DNA of 64,000 bases from Sphingobacterium sp. BN32 (GCF_030503615.1 NZ_CP129963.1:4092001-4156000); one strand, 5' to 3'; shown: positions 52,725 through 62,236, numbered from the stretch's first letter. Notes: a model not told the origin generated them from the sequence alone. Numbers and translations are program-made.

Positions 52725-55700
52725 CTAAAATCCTATGCTTAAATTAACTCCCATACTTCTAGCCGACGGGAATTGGGCCAGCTCGACGCCCGGCGTAACA
52801 GTTCCATTATTTAAATTTCCCCCCTCGGGATCAAATGCCGGAAAGGAGGTGAAATTGAAAAGATCTCTTCCCCAAAGTGATACCGAAGCGTTTGAAAGTT
52901 TGAGTTGCTTTAATAGATTAACCGGAAATGTATAGGATAGCCTAACTTCTCTTATTTTTAGAAAGCTGGCATCAAATATATTGGTCTCCACATTACTCAT
53001 CGAATAATAAGTCGGATAATAAACCAACGCACTCACCGACTTATCATTTGGCTTATACGTCCCATCGGCCTGTGGAACAACGCCATCGCCTACGATTCCC
53101 CCTTCGCGTCCCGGAAGAGAAGTCTTCACTTTTCCTAATTCATTAGTTTTATAATTTGTCAAGGAATAAATACTTCCGCCTTTTTGCATGTCCAAAAGGA
53201 TGTGTAAACCTATAGACTTATAGGTAAAGTCATTACTAAAGCCCATTTTCCAATCTGCAAATGCATTTCCCCATTTCTTTACTTCGGTGTCGAGTTCCGG
53301 TAATCCGGCTTCATTATAAATAATCTGTCCAATTTCATTTCTTAGAAATCCACGTCCATACATATCCCCCATTCGCGCTCCTGGGCGTGCTTCGATGGTC
53401 ACGGCACCAGCATTATTGTAGATAATCTGAGTATTGATTCCTGGGGCCAATTCCTTAACATAACTCCGATTAAGAGCCCAATTGACAGCAGATTTCCATT
53501 TAAATTGATCGTTCAAGATGGGTTGCCCATTCAAGACCAGCTCAATACCTTTACTATTTATAAGTCCGGCATTAATCAAGGCACTGTTATAGCCTGAAAC
53601 GGGATCGACGGGCGTAGCAAGGATTTGGTTCCTACTGTTGTTCATATAGATCGACATATCTGCGCCTACTCTTCCATCTAGGAACCTTAAATCCAAGCCT
53701 GCCTCATAACTTGTTGTAATTTCTGGTTTCAAGTTAGGATTAAATAATACCCGTTGGTTGGTTAGGTTGTTACCATATATTTGATTGTAATATCGGGCCG
53801 TTTGATAGGGGCTGGTATCATTTCCCACCTGTGCCCAAGAGAGTCGAGCTTTAGCAAAAGAAATAGCTTCCGGCATTTTAAAAAGCTGGCTTAAGATAAA
53901 ACTGCTGTTCACAGATGGATAAAAAAACGATCGCTCTCCTGAAGGCAACGTACTGGACCAGTCATTCCGTCCCGTAACATCTAAAAATATCATTTCCTTA
54001 TACGACAACTGACCAAAAGCATATAAACTAGCAATAGCTTTTTCCTGTCTATCGCTTTGCGGTACAACTGGGTCTAAACTGTTGGACAGCTGGTAAATTC
54101 CCGGTTGTGCTAATTGGTCGGCATTCATTGATTTCAAATTATAATACTGCGACATATAATTTCCACCTAAGGAAATATTGTACTTAAAATCGGATTCTAA
54201 CTTAGGAACATAGGAAAGAAGAAAATCACTATTCGACTCGTAATTATTAAGACCCTGTTCACGGTACATTCCTTTCGGAAATTTCGTCATACTAAAAGGC
54301 CGCTGTTGAGATCGCTCTTCACTCGAAAAATCTAAACCACTTCTAAGCATCAGGTTTACTGTTGGGGAGAATTCATAAGTTGCAGAAATATTTCCTACAA
54401 GATTATGCTTCTTCATTTTATTCAACATTTCATAAAGAATAACATAGGGATTGTCAGGACCAGAATTGAAAGGCCTATATTGCTCTACTCCTTCTTTCCC
54501 AGGAACCCAATAGGGTTTAAACCATTCCGGTTTAATATTAGGCGCTGTACCTAATATTAAGAAATACATCAAAGTCTGGTTATTATATCCTGCGGAAGGG
54601 AGATTGTCACTTTTATTATTGCTGTAGTTAAATCTACCAGAGACTTTTAGCCTTTTGGATAATTGTTGATTGGCATTAAATAGCACATTCATTCTCTCAA
54701 ATCCGGTATTCGGAAGAATCCACGTATTCTTAAGGTAAGTAAATGACGCTCTAGCACCATTGATTTCATTTCCACCTTCAACGGATATATTATTGCTGCT
54801 TGTTAAACCGCGTTGAAAGAAGCCCGAAATATAATCTTTTTGGGCGACCCATGGGGTTCTTACTGTCGCTATTCCATCGGGCGCACTCGGGTCGTATTGA
54901 AAATATTCTTGCCCATTGAATTTAGGTCCGAAACCTCGCCCTGCACCAACAGTTGTACTTGTGTTAGCTCCATCCACGGTATTCCCATAAGAGTAATATT
55001 TGTCTTGTCTACCCTCTCCATACTCAAATTGATAATCAGGCCAGCGGTTCACTTCCTCCAAGCTCGTATTCGAATTGACACTAACGCCTATTCCTCTCTC
55101 TTTTCGCTTCGCAGATTTTGTGGTAATAATTAGTGCGCCTGCTGCGGCCCGACTTCCGTATAATGCCGTTGCAGCCGGCCCTTTTAACACGGTCACATTA
55201 TCAATGTCATCAGCATTTACGTTGCTTATATTTGATCCAAAGTCGACAGGGCTATCCTGAGATAAATAAGAATTAAAACCCGTGCCCGTAATCTTACTGC
55301 TGAGGGGAACCCCATCTATGACAACGAGCGCTTGATTGTTATTTAAATTTAAAGAGGATTCTCCTCGAAGCGTTATCCTATTGGAACCCATCGGCCCGGC
55401 ACCAACCCCTTGGATAGTTAATCCCGCAACTTTTCCAGATAAAGCGCTGGTCCAGTTATTCGTCTTCGTTTCTGTTAGTGCTGCATTATCGACCGTTTGG
55501 GTAGAATATCCTAGCGATTTATCTTCTCGTTTTATCCCCAAGGCCGTTACCACAACAGCGTCAATATTTTGTATCTCTTCTTGATCAAGCTTGATGACAA
55601 GGTTGGTCCGATTTGCTGGCTTCACAATAATATCACATTGTCTTTTTCCTGTATAACCCGTGAAAGACACCTTCACACAATATTTTCCATGAGGCTGAAG

Positions 55701-55952
55701 TCCTTCAAATACGACTAAGCCATGCTCGTCGGTTGATCGAGTTGTATTAATTTGCAGGTCTGCATTACTTAATAAAACAGAGGAATTACTTAAAGGATTT
55801 CCTTGTCTATCGTGGACAAGCACATTCATAACTGCTTTATTTTGCGCATAAATTGGCGCGCAACAACAGAGCATCAAAAGAAGCAAAACGAAAGCTTGAT
55901 TTCCACGTTTCATTAAAGGTCTAATTTTCATTTTTTTGATAAAATTTGGCAT
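52725..55952 (-). CDS. SusC/RagA-family TonB-dependent outer-membrane transporter
   Basis: 1075 aa. Signal peptide, a carboxypeptidase-regulatory-like N-terminal domain (VLVHDRQGNPLSNSSVLLSN...GLVVFEGLQPHGKYCVKVSF), the TonB box region VVVTALGIKREDKSLGYS, plug domain (GKVAGLTIQGVGAGPMGSNRITLRG, ALVVIDGVPL, VLKGPAATALYGSRAAAGALIITTK) and a large beta-barrel ending GVNLSIGF. Imports the substrate captured by SusD using TonB energy. Expression is probably set by the ECF sigma factor upstream. Confidence 0.96.
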   Translation of the reverse strand: MPNFIKKMKIRPLMKRGNQAFVLLLLMLCCCAPIYAQNKAVMNVLVHDRQGNPLSNSSVLLSNADLQINTTRSTDEHGLVVFEGLQPHGKYCVKVSFTGYTGKRQCDIIVKPANRTNLVIKLDQEEIQNIDAVVVTALGIKREDKSLGYSTQTVDNAALTETKTNNWTSALSGKVAGLTIQGVGAGPMGSNRITLRGESSLNLNNNQALVVIDGVPLSSKITGTGFNSYLSQDSPVDFGSNISNVNADDIDNVTVLKGPAATALYGSRAAAGALIITTKSAKRKERGIGVSVNSNTSLEEVNRWPDYQFEYGEGRQDKYYSYGNTVDGANTSTTVGAGRGFGPKFNGQEYFQYDPSAPDGIATVRTPWVAQKDYISGFFQRGLTSSNNISVEGGNEINGARASFTYLKNTWILPNTGFERMNVLFNANQQLSKRLKVSGRFNYSNNKSDNLPSAGYNNQTLMYFLILGTAPNIKPEWFKPYWVPGKEGVEQYRPFNSGPDNPYVILYEMLNKMKKHNLVGNISATYEFSPTVNLMLRSGLDFSSEERSQQRPFSMTKFPKGMYREQGLNNYESNSDFLLSYVPKLESDFKYNISLGGNYMSQYYNLKSMNADQLAQPGIYQLSNSLDPVVPQSDRQEKAIASLYAFGQLSYKEMIFLDVTGRNDWSSTLPSGERSFFYPSVNSSFILSQLFKMPEAISFAKARLSWAQVGNDTSPYQTARYYNQIYGNNLTNQRVLFNPNLKPEITTSYEAGLDLRFLDGRVGADMSIYMNNSRNQILATPVDPVSGYNSALINAGLINSKGIELVLNGQPILNDQFKWKSAVNWALNRSYVKELAPGINTQIIYNNAGAVTIEARPGARMGDMYGRGFLRNEIGQIIYNEAGLPELDTEVKKWGNAFADWKMGFSNDFTYKSIGLHILLDMQKGGSIYSLTNYKTNELGKVKTSLPGREGGIVGDGVVPQADGTYKPNDKSVSALVYYPTYYSMSNVETNIFDASFLKIREVRLSYTFPVNLLKQLKLSNASVSLWGRDLFNFTSFPAFDPEGGNLNNGTVTPGVELAQFPSARSMGVNLSIGF

Positions 55953-56004
55953 AACATTTCCTCACGGCTATTTCTAGCGGTTCATTAAACAGTTTCTTTA
56001 ATAA

Positions 56005-56997
56005 TTATTTTATTTTGAGTACCCGTATTTGGCCAGGATGACCTTGATCTTCAAACTTCAAATCATTAGCCAAGCTTATAATTTCCAATATATCGACTAA
56101 TTGATCGTCTTCGCCAAAAGTACCATAGAACGTCATGTCAACTTCCACGCCTGCATCAATCTGAAATTTTACATGGAAGTTCCTTTCCAATTCCTTAAAT
56201 ACTTTGCTCAACGCAGCATTTTCAAAGCGAAGAGCCGACTTTAAATGCTTTAAATCTGTTTCAGGCTCCGATTTAATTTCTTTTGCAGACCTTTTCTTCT
56301 TCATTGACCATTTTTCCCCAGGTTTTAAAGTACCAATGGTACTTAATGCTCCTGCATGATTCTTTCGTTGTAACAAAACAGAACCGCTTATCAACTTGAC
56401 ACTCGTATTTTTTCCATTTTCGCTCACCCAAAATTCCGTCCCTAATGCGGTCGTTAAAATTTGATTCGAGAGCACTGAAAATGGGCGGAAGGTATCTTTC
56501 TTCACTTTAAAAAATGCAGTCCCATGCAATTCCAAAGCTCGATCTGTTGTATTGTATTTAGAATTCCATGACAATGTACTCCCTGCAAGTAGGTGCGCCA
56601 GTGAACCATCACTTAAGTAAAAACTGCTATCCTTCTGAACCCTAATTTGAAAGTCTTCTGTCTGCTGAATAGCGAGTTGCGGAGATCCTAAGTCGGAAGC
56701 TTTCTTCAGAAAATGAAATGACCCTATTCCGAGCAACAGTAAAAATACCGCCGCGACACTGATCCATCTTAAACGGATCTTGCTAATAAACGCTGTTGTC
56801 GATTTTTCGGTATCAAATAGCTGCTTATCAATTCGAGCTTTCAACTCGGCTTTCAATCCTGGATGGATCAGTCCCTCACTGTTTGAAACTTCTAATTGCT
56901 CCATCCATAACAAAAGCTTTTCTCGCTCCTGTTGATCAATCGTTCCATTGATATAGCCTGATATTAACCGATTTAATTCCTTTTCTTCTCGCTTCAT
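56005..56997 (-). CDS. FecR-family anti-sigma factor
   Basis: 330 aa. N-terminal cytoplasmic domain (LNRLISGYINGTIDQQEREKLLLWME), transmembrane helix (WISVAAVFLLLLGIGSFHFL, about 74-93), then the FecR beta-rich domain (VQKDSSFYLSDGSLAHLLAGSTLSWN...LHGTAFFKV, TALGTEFWVSENGKNTSVKLISGSVLLQ, LKPGEKW) and a C-terminal STN-like part (ALSKVFKELERNFHVKFQID...MTFYGTF). It relays the transporter signal to the sigma factor. Located between sigma and susC as usual. Confidence 0.95.
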   Translation of the reverse strand: MKREEKELNRLISGYINGTIDQQEREKLLLWMEQLEVSNSEGLIHPGLKAELKARIDKQLFDTEKSTTAFISKIRLRWISVAAVFLLLLGIGSFHFLKKASDLGSPQLAIQQTEDFQIRVQKDSSFYLSDGSLAHLLAGSTLSWNSKYNTTDRALELHGTAFFKVKKDTFRPFSVLSNQILTTALGTEFWVSENGKNTSVKLISGSVLLQRKNHAGALSTIGTLKPGEKWSMKKKRSAKEIKSEPETDLKHLKSALRFENAALSKVFKELERNFHVKFQIDAGVEVDMTFYGTFGEDDQLVDILEIISLANDLKFEDQGHPGQIRVLKIK

Positions 56998-57077
56998 ACA
57001 TTAGAGTAGTTGCATTAAAGACGAAAAGTACCACGCTATTTAAGTTAAGAAATTATGAATAAATTATTTTTAAAAAA

Positions 57078-57686
57078 TTAAGCTTGCTGGACGTACAGTA
57101 CGAAAAGTATACCGGACAGGAATTCCATATTTTTATGAGAAATTTTTTTCCGAAGAAACTGTAGTGATTTTTGTAATTGGTTTTTGACAGTTTGGGATGA
57201 TATGTCCAGCTTTTCAGCTATTTCATTAATCTTAAGGCTATCGCGAAATCGTAAATTAAAAACGACCTGCATCCGCTCGGGCATCTGAGTAACAGATTGA
57301 TCGATTGCAAGCATCAATTCAGCATATTGTTTTTCTATATCTTGTTCAAAGTCAATCTGTTCAACTGTCTCTTCTTGAATCATTTGTTTAAACAGCATGA
57401 CATGGGATTCCGCTATGCCTTTCTTACGGAAGTACATAAAGATCTTAAAGTACAAAGCCGAGGTTAGATACGGCTTTAGCGCGACTTCTATTTTTAGCTC
57501 TGTCCGCCTCTCCCATAAATCAACAAAAAGGTCCTGTAGCAAATCCATAGAGATTTCGACATCCCCAGTTTTCTTTATTGCAAGCGATAATAAATACTCC
57601 CAATATAATTCATATAATCGATCAAAGGCACCTTTGTCAGTATTATTAATTTGAGAAACTAACTTTTTGTCGATACAGATTTCCAT
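57078..57686 (-). CDS. ECF RNA polymerase sigma factor (FecI-like)
   Basis: 202 aa. Region 2: AFDRLYELYWEYLLSLAIKKTGD...DLLQDLFVDLWERR; region 4: MPERMQVVFNLRFRDSLKINEIAEKLDISSQTVKNQLQKSLQFLRKKI. It directs transcription of the adjacent fecR-susCD-phosphodiesterase genes when released by the FecR protein. The C-terminal ISHKNMEFLSGILFVLYVQQA is typical of Bacteroidota members. Confidence 0.95.
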   Translation of the reverse strand: MEICIDKKLVSQINNTDKGAFDRLYELYWEYLLSLAIKKTGDVEISMDLLQDLFVDLWERRTELKIEVALKPYLTSALYFKIFMYFRKKGIAESHVMLFKQMIQEETVEQIDFEQDIEKQYAELMLAIDQSVTQMPERMQVVFNLRFRDSLKINEIAEKLDISSQTVKNQLQKSLQFLRKKISHKNMEFLSGILFVLYVQQA

Positions 57687-58014
57687 AATTCGTTAATAAT
57701 TTTAACTAAGCCCATTCAAATCTCCGTGTTTAATGCAACCGAAAGGTTAAGAAAATATGATTAAAATATTAAGGTATGTCTACGGCGAGACACTATTTGA
57801 AGATTTCCCTGCTGCAGTTCGATCCGGTAGTTCTATTTCTAAAAATCGCTGTTCCCCTTCACCACTCTTCCTCCAAACCATATTCAACAACGCCAACTCA
57901 CTCCCCTTTCAAACCAATGTAAACCCCTATCAAACCCATCTTGAATCGGGTTTGATAGGGGTTTAAATGGTTCCACAAGGTACCCTACTCAAACAGTTCA
58001 AGGTCTAGTACATA
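57687..58014. other. Intergenic stretch with an inverted repeat
   Basis: No credible gene; the 69-codon ORF 57757-57966 (MIKILRYVYGETLFEDF...) has poor protein character and crosses the inverted repeat. Contains the 17-bp palindrome described separately. Upstream of the ECF sigma operon, so its promoter must lie here, but no clear TTTG/TAnnTTTG pair was found. Confidence 0.4.
57921..57964. repeat. Perfect 17-bp inverted repeat
   Basis: AAACCCCTATCAAACCC (57921-57937) and GGGTTTGATAGGGGTTT (57948-57964) with a 10-base loop. A partial copy of the arm precedes it (CCCTTTCAAACC, 57904-57915). It could be a bidirectional terminator or a mobile repeat; a T run (TTT) follows only weakly. Confidence 0.75.
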
Positions 58015-58226
58015 CTAGCAATGCCCTCGAAGAAAAGTCATCCGCATTAAAACAAATAGAAACGATAATTGCAGAAGCGGTAGAAAGCTGCTTACTAAGA
58101 TTCGACAGGTATTTGAATTAAGTCGCAAACAAGAATTGAGTTACCAGGAAATTGCTGATCAGTTAGCCACCTTCGAAAAAACAGTTAAAACACAGGTAAA
58201 CAATGTGTTAAGGATTTTAAGAAAAA
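58015..58226 (+). pseudogene. ECF sigma factor remnant (region 4), cut by the IS3 element
   Basis: First piece in one frame, ALEEKSSALKQIETIIAEAVE, then after a frameshift LLTKIRQVFELSRKQELSYQEIADQLATFEKTVKTQVNNVLRILR, which is the region 4 HTH of FecI-type sigma factors. The sequence changes abruptly to the IS3 orfB reverse strand near 58226. Only the C-terminal third is left. It is not a copy of the intact sigma factor at 57.1-57.7 kb, so a second SusCD-type system once stood here. Confidence 0.75.
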
Positions 58227-58231
58227 AAACT

Positions 58232-58555
58232 TCACCCTTGCTTTACCCGGGCTGGAAGTCGTCTCCTGACCTTTCTGCGACGGTTCATCCCCAAGAGTTG
58301 ATACACCCTGCGGATTCGTTTGTAGTTCCACTTCAGTCCCTCGTGTCGGATACGTGAATAGTAAAGGTCCTGTCCTTCGGTTGGATACCGATCGGCCAGC
58401 TCTCGGAGCTTCGCTATCGTTTCGCTGTCGTCCTTCCTGTTCCTGTAATAATACATCGACTTGGGCGGTTGACAACCTTGCAGGCCCTGCTGATGCTGAT
58501 CTGGTGCATAGAAATAACATAAGCAGCCATATCCTTGCGCTGGCAGGGCCTCAGA
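58232..58555 (-). pseudogene. IS3 transposase orfB, truncated
   Basis: N-terminal HTH_21-type region only: CQPPKSMYYYRNRKDDSETIAKLRELADRYPTEGQDLYYSRIRHEGLKWNYKRIRRVYQLLGM followed by RRKVRRRLPARVK. The integrase core with the DDE residues (about 180 residues) is missing. Inactive. Confidence 0.85.
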
Positions 58556-58817
58556 ACTTTTTTGAGAGTACATCCTTGAGGATCTTGTGGTCCAGGGCAA
58601 GATCCGCATACATCTGCTTGAGACGGCGGTTCTCTTCCTCCAGTTCCTTCATATGGCGCAGCTCTTGGCTGTCCATCCCGGAATACTTCTTCTTCCAAGT
58701 GTAAAAGGTGGCTTGGTGGACACCCAACTCCCTGCAGATGTCCGAAGTGCTTTTACCCGATTCATGTTGCTTGATCGCAGAAACGATCTGGCTCTCGCTG
58801 ATTCTTGTCTTTTTCAT
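58551..58817 (-). CDS. IS3-family transposase orfA
   Basis: 88 aa. HTH (RISESQIVSAIKQHESGKSTSDICRELGVHQATFYTWKKKYSGM) and leucine-zipper (LRHMKELEEENRRLKQMYADLALDHKILKDVL), as in IS407-type IS3 elements. Complete, but its partner orfB is cut short. Confidence 0.92.
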   Translation of the reverse strand: MKKTRISESQIVSAIKQHESGKSTSDICRELGVHQATFYTWKKKYSGMDSQELRHMKELEEENRRLKQMYADLALDHKILKDVLSKKF

Positions 58818-58874
58818 TGTACTGTTCTAAGTTACGAATTTTCGCGTTTCAGAAAGTCCGAATTTTCGGGAGGG

Positions 58875-59195
58875 TTACAATACCTTTTGCATATCCTTAC
58901 CAACTTTCTCATTGAGTATTTTGGCGTAAATCTGTGTAGTAGCAATATTCTTATGCCCTAACATCTTGCTCAAACTTTCGAGCGGAACGCCCTCGCTCAA
59001 AAACAGTGTGGCAAACGTATGGCGTGCCAGGTGAAAGGTTACTTTCTTTTCTTTCAGGCAGTCAATTAGTTGTGATATTCTCTTTAGGCTATCATTACAG
59101 ACTGTATTTGATGGAATAGGAAATACCTTTCCATCTTTTGAAAATGCGCTCAGATCCTGTCGAGCTCCACCATAACCTTTTTTCCGGGCCGGCAT
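58875..59195 (-). pseudogene. Tyrosine recombinase/integrase C-terminal fragment
   Basis: Catalytic end of a Bacteroidota conjugative-element-type integrase: ISQLIDCLKEKKVTFHLARHTFATLFLSEGVPLESLSKMLGHKNIATTQIYAKI, with HxxR, the following GH and the nucleophile Tyr. The first catalytic Arg and the N-terminal SAM-like domains are absent. The 5' end is fused to unrelated sequence (MPARKKGYGGARQD). The stop is natural (KVL). Confidence 0.85.
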
Positions 59196-59287
59196 CGAAG
59201 ATAGATTTCTTCATTATAAGCATCTGTATCGCTTCCTTGTTGCTGTCCAATGACTGAAATCTCTCGTGGTCTAATTGACTCTTCCAT
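59150..59287 (-). CDS. Possible small ORF cut by the integrase fragment
   Basis: 45 codons from ATG 59287, 20 bp beyond the MscS-type gene stop: MEESIRPREISVIGQQQGSD, TDAYNEEIYLRCRPGKK, VMVELDRI. Good composition but no known family; its end lies in the integrase fragment in another frame, so it may be the N-terminus of a broken gene. Confidence 0.3.
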   Translation of the reverse strand: MEESIRPREISVIGQQQGSDTDAYNEEIYLRCRPGKKVMVELDRI

Positions 59288-59307
59288 GCCTGTTTTTTTT
59301 ATTTGTA

Positions 59308-61455
59308 CTACGCCGTCGATGACACTTTTAATTCCCGCACGCTGGCGGACTTCTTGATGGCTTCAAGGTATTTGCCGCGGAATACCTCGACCTGCTCACT
59401 GGGCAGGGCCACCTGGATAGACAGCAGGTAACGTTGTACATCGACTTGCGTCGTAGTAATGCGCACATGCGCGGTTCGACTGACCTCCTGTTGCGATTTG
59501 GCCAAGGTTATCAATTCCTTTTTCCAAGATGGCAGATCCACTGGCTCCTCCACGGACAGCGTCATGTTAAAATAGGTCTCTGAATTGACCAAGGTCCAGT
59601 TAACCAACCGCCCGGATAAAAGATCACCGTTTGGAATGATCACCCGAGCCCCGGTATCAGCGACAAGCGTACTGGATCGAATTCCGATCTCAACCACCTG
59701 TCCTTTTTTATCGGCAAGCTCCACATAGTCCCCAAGCTTAAAGGGCCGCTCAAAAATTAAAATAATACCCGAGACGAAGTTATTGACGACGTTCTGTAGC
59801 CCCAGTCCAATTCCTACGCTAAGGGCTCCGATGATCACGGTAAGCTTATCCAATCCTAAACCCAACATCCCCAAAGCCGCCAAGAATCCAATCACCACAA
59901 TGATCAAACGAAATAAAGGCAGCAGGGTGAACACCGAGCCGCGTTGAGCAGAACGGCCGCTTGAGACGAAAGTCCCTAGAGAACGCTGAAGTTTATTGGC
60001 TAGCCAGAGTACCACTCCCGCAGTAATCACATCGCCATAGCCTATATTCATCCCTGCTATGGTAAGTTGCCTTTGAAGAAATTGTCGTAAATGCCGCCAT
60101 GCCTCACTTGATAGATGAAGGTTCGACAACAGCACTACTAATACCAGTGCGAGGCTACAAAGCACGATGATCCGATCCAGGCTCCGTAGCGCTTTGTTCT
60201 GGTCCATATGTGCGAAAAATGAGTTACTACGCGGTCTATCGAACTTGCTTTCAAGGTCATGAAGAAGCATATCCCGGAATGTCCTTAACGAAAGCGCTTG
60301 GACCAAACCCAGCGTGGCCGTTAAGCTGGCGATGCGCGCAACGTTAAGGTAGCCCAGCACATTGAGAAGCACACTGGCCATATGGCAGCCGATGAGTAGC
60401 CAGACGATAGCCATCGGCAGAAAGCCGATAGGATTATCTCTGTCAGTTTTCTTTCCAAAATTCCACAATACAATGATACCAACCACATTGGCCAAGATGG
60501 CAGTTCCTTGTATTACCGGACCTTCATGCAAGAATAAATTCGTCAGAATAAGCAGCAAATAATAAAAAAATAGTGCGTGAATTACGCGGCGCTTAAAGCT
60601 CGATAATTCCTTATAAAGCAGAAGATACATGATAATAAAGATGACGAAGAATACGATCTCTAACGTCCATACGGGGATCGTCGGATAGGATAAAGGAAAG
60701 AGGATGAGAAAAAGCAACGCCGTTTTGAGAATCGGAATATGCAGGGGCTGGCTCTTGTAGAGCGGAAGCTCATCCTTTTGCCTGGATGTTCGCGCTGCTT
60801 TGTAGATCCAATAAAAATATAAGAAACTCAGCAACAAAAGGACGAATTGTCCATGCCATGCCGACAAGGAAAGCAGGGGTGCACTCACCCCGTCCTTGGT
60901 TAGATTCTTATCGGCAACTTTCTTAAGCCGTGGAATCCATAGTTCCCTAGGATCCTGCCTGGATTCACGCAAAAGGATTTCTTCCCGCAGCTTATCAAAA
61001 AGTTTGAGCTGATGGCTGATTTCGCTGATCAGATAATTTGCTTCCCGCTCCATCAGCAGCAAGGAATCCTTCCTGTCGGTTTGTTGCACCGAGGAATCTG
61101 CGATTTGCAGTTTAGGTCTGCCTACACTATCTCGCAATATTCCGCTACTACTCGCCCGTGAGAGCGTCTGCTGGAAATTCCGCATGTCTGCATACAGGAA
61201 TTGAAGCTGCCTTATCGCCGTGTCCACTTCACTCTTTTGCGGCGTGGCGCGCTCCCAGGCTTGATTGCGTTTAATGCTATCCAACGTACGACCTTTCTGT
61301 GCAATAAACGTTTTCCAGTTGGTGAAGTTATCCCCTCCCGAAAGGCTGTCTACTCTAAAGATAGAATCCTGTTGCTGTCCGCTAGCAAGCGTAAAAAGCA
61401 ATAACCAAAATATAATCAAAATCATCGGTTTAACGATGCGAACTAACAAATCCAT
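59308..61455 (-). CDS. Large mechanosensitive channel of the MscS family
   Basis: 715 aa from ATG 61455 (MDLLVRIVKPMILIIFWLLLFTLASGQ); the longer frame to 61533 has an unlikely N-terminus. A periplasmic coiled-coil domain (about 30-200) is followed by about ten membrane helices. The MscS core comes last: TVIIGALSVGIGLGLQNVVNNFVSGIILIFERPFKLGDYVEL, then the beta domain GQVVEIGIRSSTLVADTGARVIIPNGDLLSGRLVNWTL. It resembles the MscK/YbdG-like large channels that open on osmotic downshock. Single gene, not part of an operon. Confidence 0.93.
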   Translation of the reverse strand: MDLLVRIVKPMILIIFWLLLFTLASGQQQDSIFRVDSLSGGDNFTNWKTFIAQKGRTLDSIKRNQAWERATPQKSEVDTAIRQLQFLYADMRNFQQTLSRASSSGILRDSVGRPKLQIADSSVQQTDRKDSLLLMEREANYLISEISHQLKLFDKLREEILLRESRQDPRELWIPRLKKVADKNLTKDGVSAPLLSLSAWHGQFVLLLLSFLYFYWIYKAARTSRQKDELPLYKSQPLHIPILKTALLFLILFPLSYPTIPVWTLEIVFFVIFIIMYLLLYKELSSFKRRVIHALFFYYLLLILTNLFLHEGPVIQGTAILANVVGIIVLWNFGKKTDRDNPIGFLPMAIVWLLIGCHMASVLLNVLGYLNVARIASLTATLGLVQALSLRTFRDMLLHDLESKFDRPRSNSFFAHMDQNKALRSLDRIIVLCSLALVLVVLLSNLHLSSEAWRHLRQFLQRQLTIAGMNIGYGDVITAGVVLWLANKLQRSLGTFVSSGRSAQRGSVFTLLPLFRLIIVVIGFLAALGMLGLGLDKLTVIIGALSVGIGLGLQNVVNNFVSGIILIFERPFKLGDYVELADKKGQVVEIGIRSSTLVADTGARVIIPNGDLLSGRLVNWTLVNSETYFNMTLSVEEPVDLPSWKKELITLAKSQQEVSRTAHVRITTTQVDVQRYLLSIQVALPSEQVEVFRGKYLEAIKKSASVRELKVSSTA

Positions 61456-61899
61456 ATACGGTATCTTTATAGGTTCTAAACTGCATGCTTCCCACATCCA
61501 TCCCCCCCTTACGCCAACGCTGACACAGCACACTCTAAGGATAACACGCTCAAGCGATAAATCGTTCGATGGAATTAATTTGGTCTTCGTCTACTTATCA
61601 GCCTACGGCACTGCCAGTGCTATAGGAATTGTTTTGAATTTCTGTGAAAAGCTGATCGGGGGTGCATGGGTTAAAGGGAAGAGGTAATGGAGGGGCAACA
61701 TCATGAAATTATAGTTAATACTTATATACTCTTCTGGGAAAATATAAGTAAGACTTATAAAGTCGCATCAAGTTTATTAAAATCATCGATTTCCACCTTC
61801 TGTAAAGTCTTCATATTTTTGATCAGGAATAAAAAATGGTTTTAAAACAAATACCATGGACTACTCTAATGGAGACATCATCAACCGTCCTTTCCATAA
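61456..61899. other. Gene-free stretch upstream of the channel gene
   Basis: Contains the region where the MscS-type gene promoter must lie, but I see no good TTTG/TAnnTTTG pair. A few plus-strand ORFs overlap the channel gene antisense and are not credible. Confidence 0.4.
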
Positions 61900-62070
61900 C
61901 TGCGCCTTAAAGGCAACTGGCAGCGCAGTAAGAGCACCCCGAAACAAACATTGGCGGCCTACCCCAGTAGCCCTGTAGGTCTTAAAGCAGCAATCGAAAC
62001 AAATAATCCAATGGGAGTCGAGTTTGATTATGCAGAGGCCTTTCAAAAGCTTGGATCGAGAGGGTCTTAA
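61900..62070 (+). pseudogene. Protein-like frame without a start (fragment A)
   Basis: 56 codons between stops: LRLKGNWQRSKSTPKQTLAA, YPSSPVGLKAAIETNNPMG, VEFDYAEAFQKLGSRGS. The composition is that of a folded protein's C-terminus, but there is no ATG and no recognised family. First of four plus-strand blocks in a row (A-D). Confidence 0.3.
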
Positions 62071-62113
62071 TTAGGCGCTAAAATAATTGATGACCGACTC
62101 TCAGGACCGGTGA

Positions 62114-62236
62114 CCCGTAGATTTCAGGCACTACGGTGGCTTGTTCATCCCAATGGCATGGTATAACGAAGGTATCTACTGCTTTCATTCGGACGAGGCG
62201 GCGCCGGCGCCGGACAACAACGATTCGCTCCGTTAA
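62114..62236 (+). pseudogene. Protein-like frame without a start (fragment B)
   Basis: 40 codons after a stop: [39 protein letters not shown]. Good amphipathic composition, no start, no recognised family; the small GC-rich patch (GGCGGCGCCGGCGCCGG) is unusual for the window. Confidence 0.25.

Larger units (their letters stand above)
58227..58850 (-). mobile_element. Truncated IS3-family insertion sequence
   Basis: Holds a complete orfA and only the first about 100 codons of orfB in the overlapping -1 frame arrangement typical of IS3 elements. The left (3') end is cut off at the sigma-factor remnant. The right end near 58850 borders the integrase fragment, and I could not identify terminal inverted repeats or a target duplication. 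Cannot transpose by itself. Confidence 0.8.

Noticed and set aside
57757..57966. 69-codon ORF before the ECF sigma remnant
   Set aside because: It runs through the 17-bp inverted repeat and has low-complexity composition; no supporting homology recognised.
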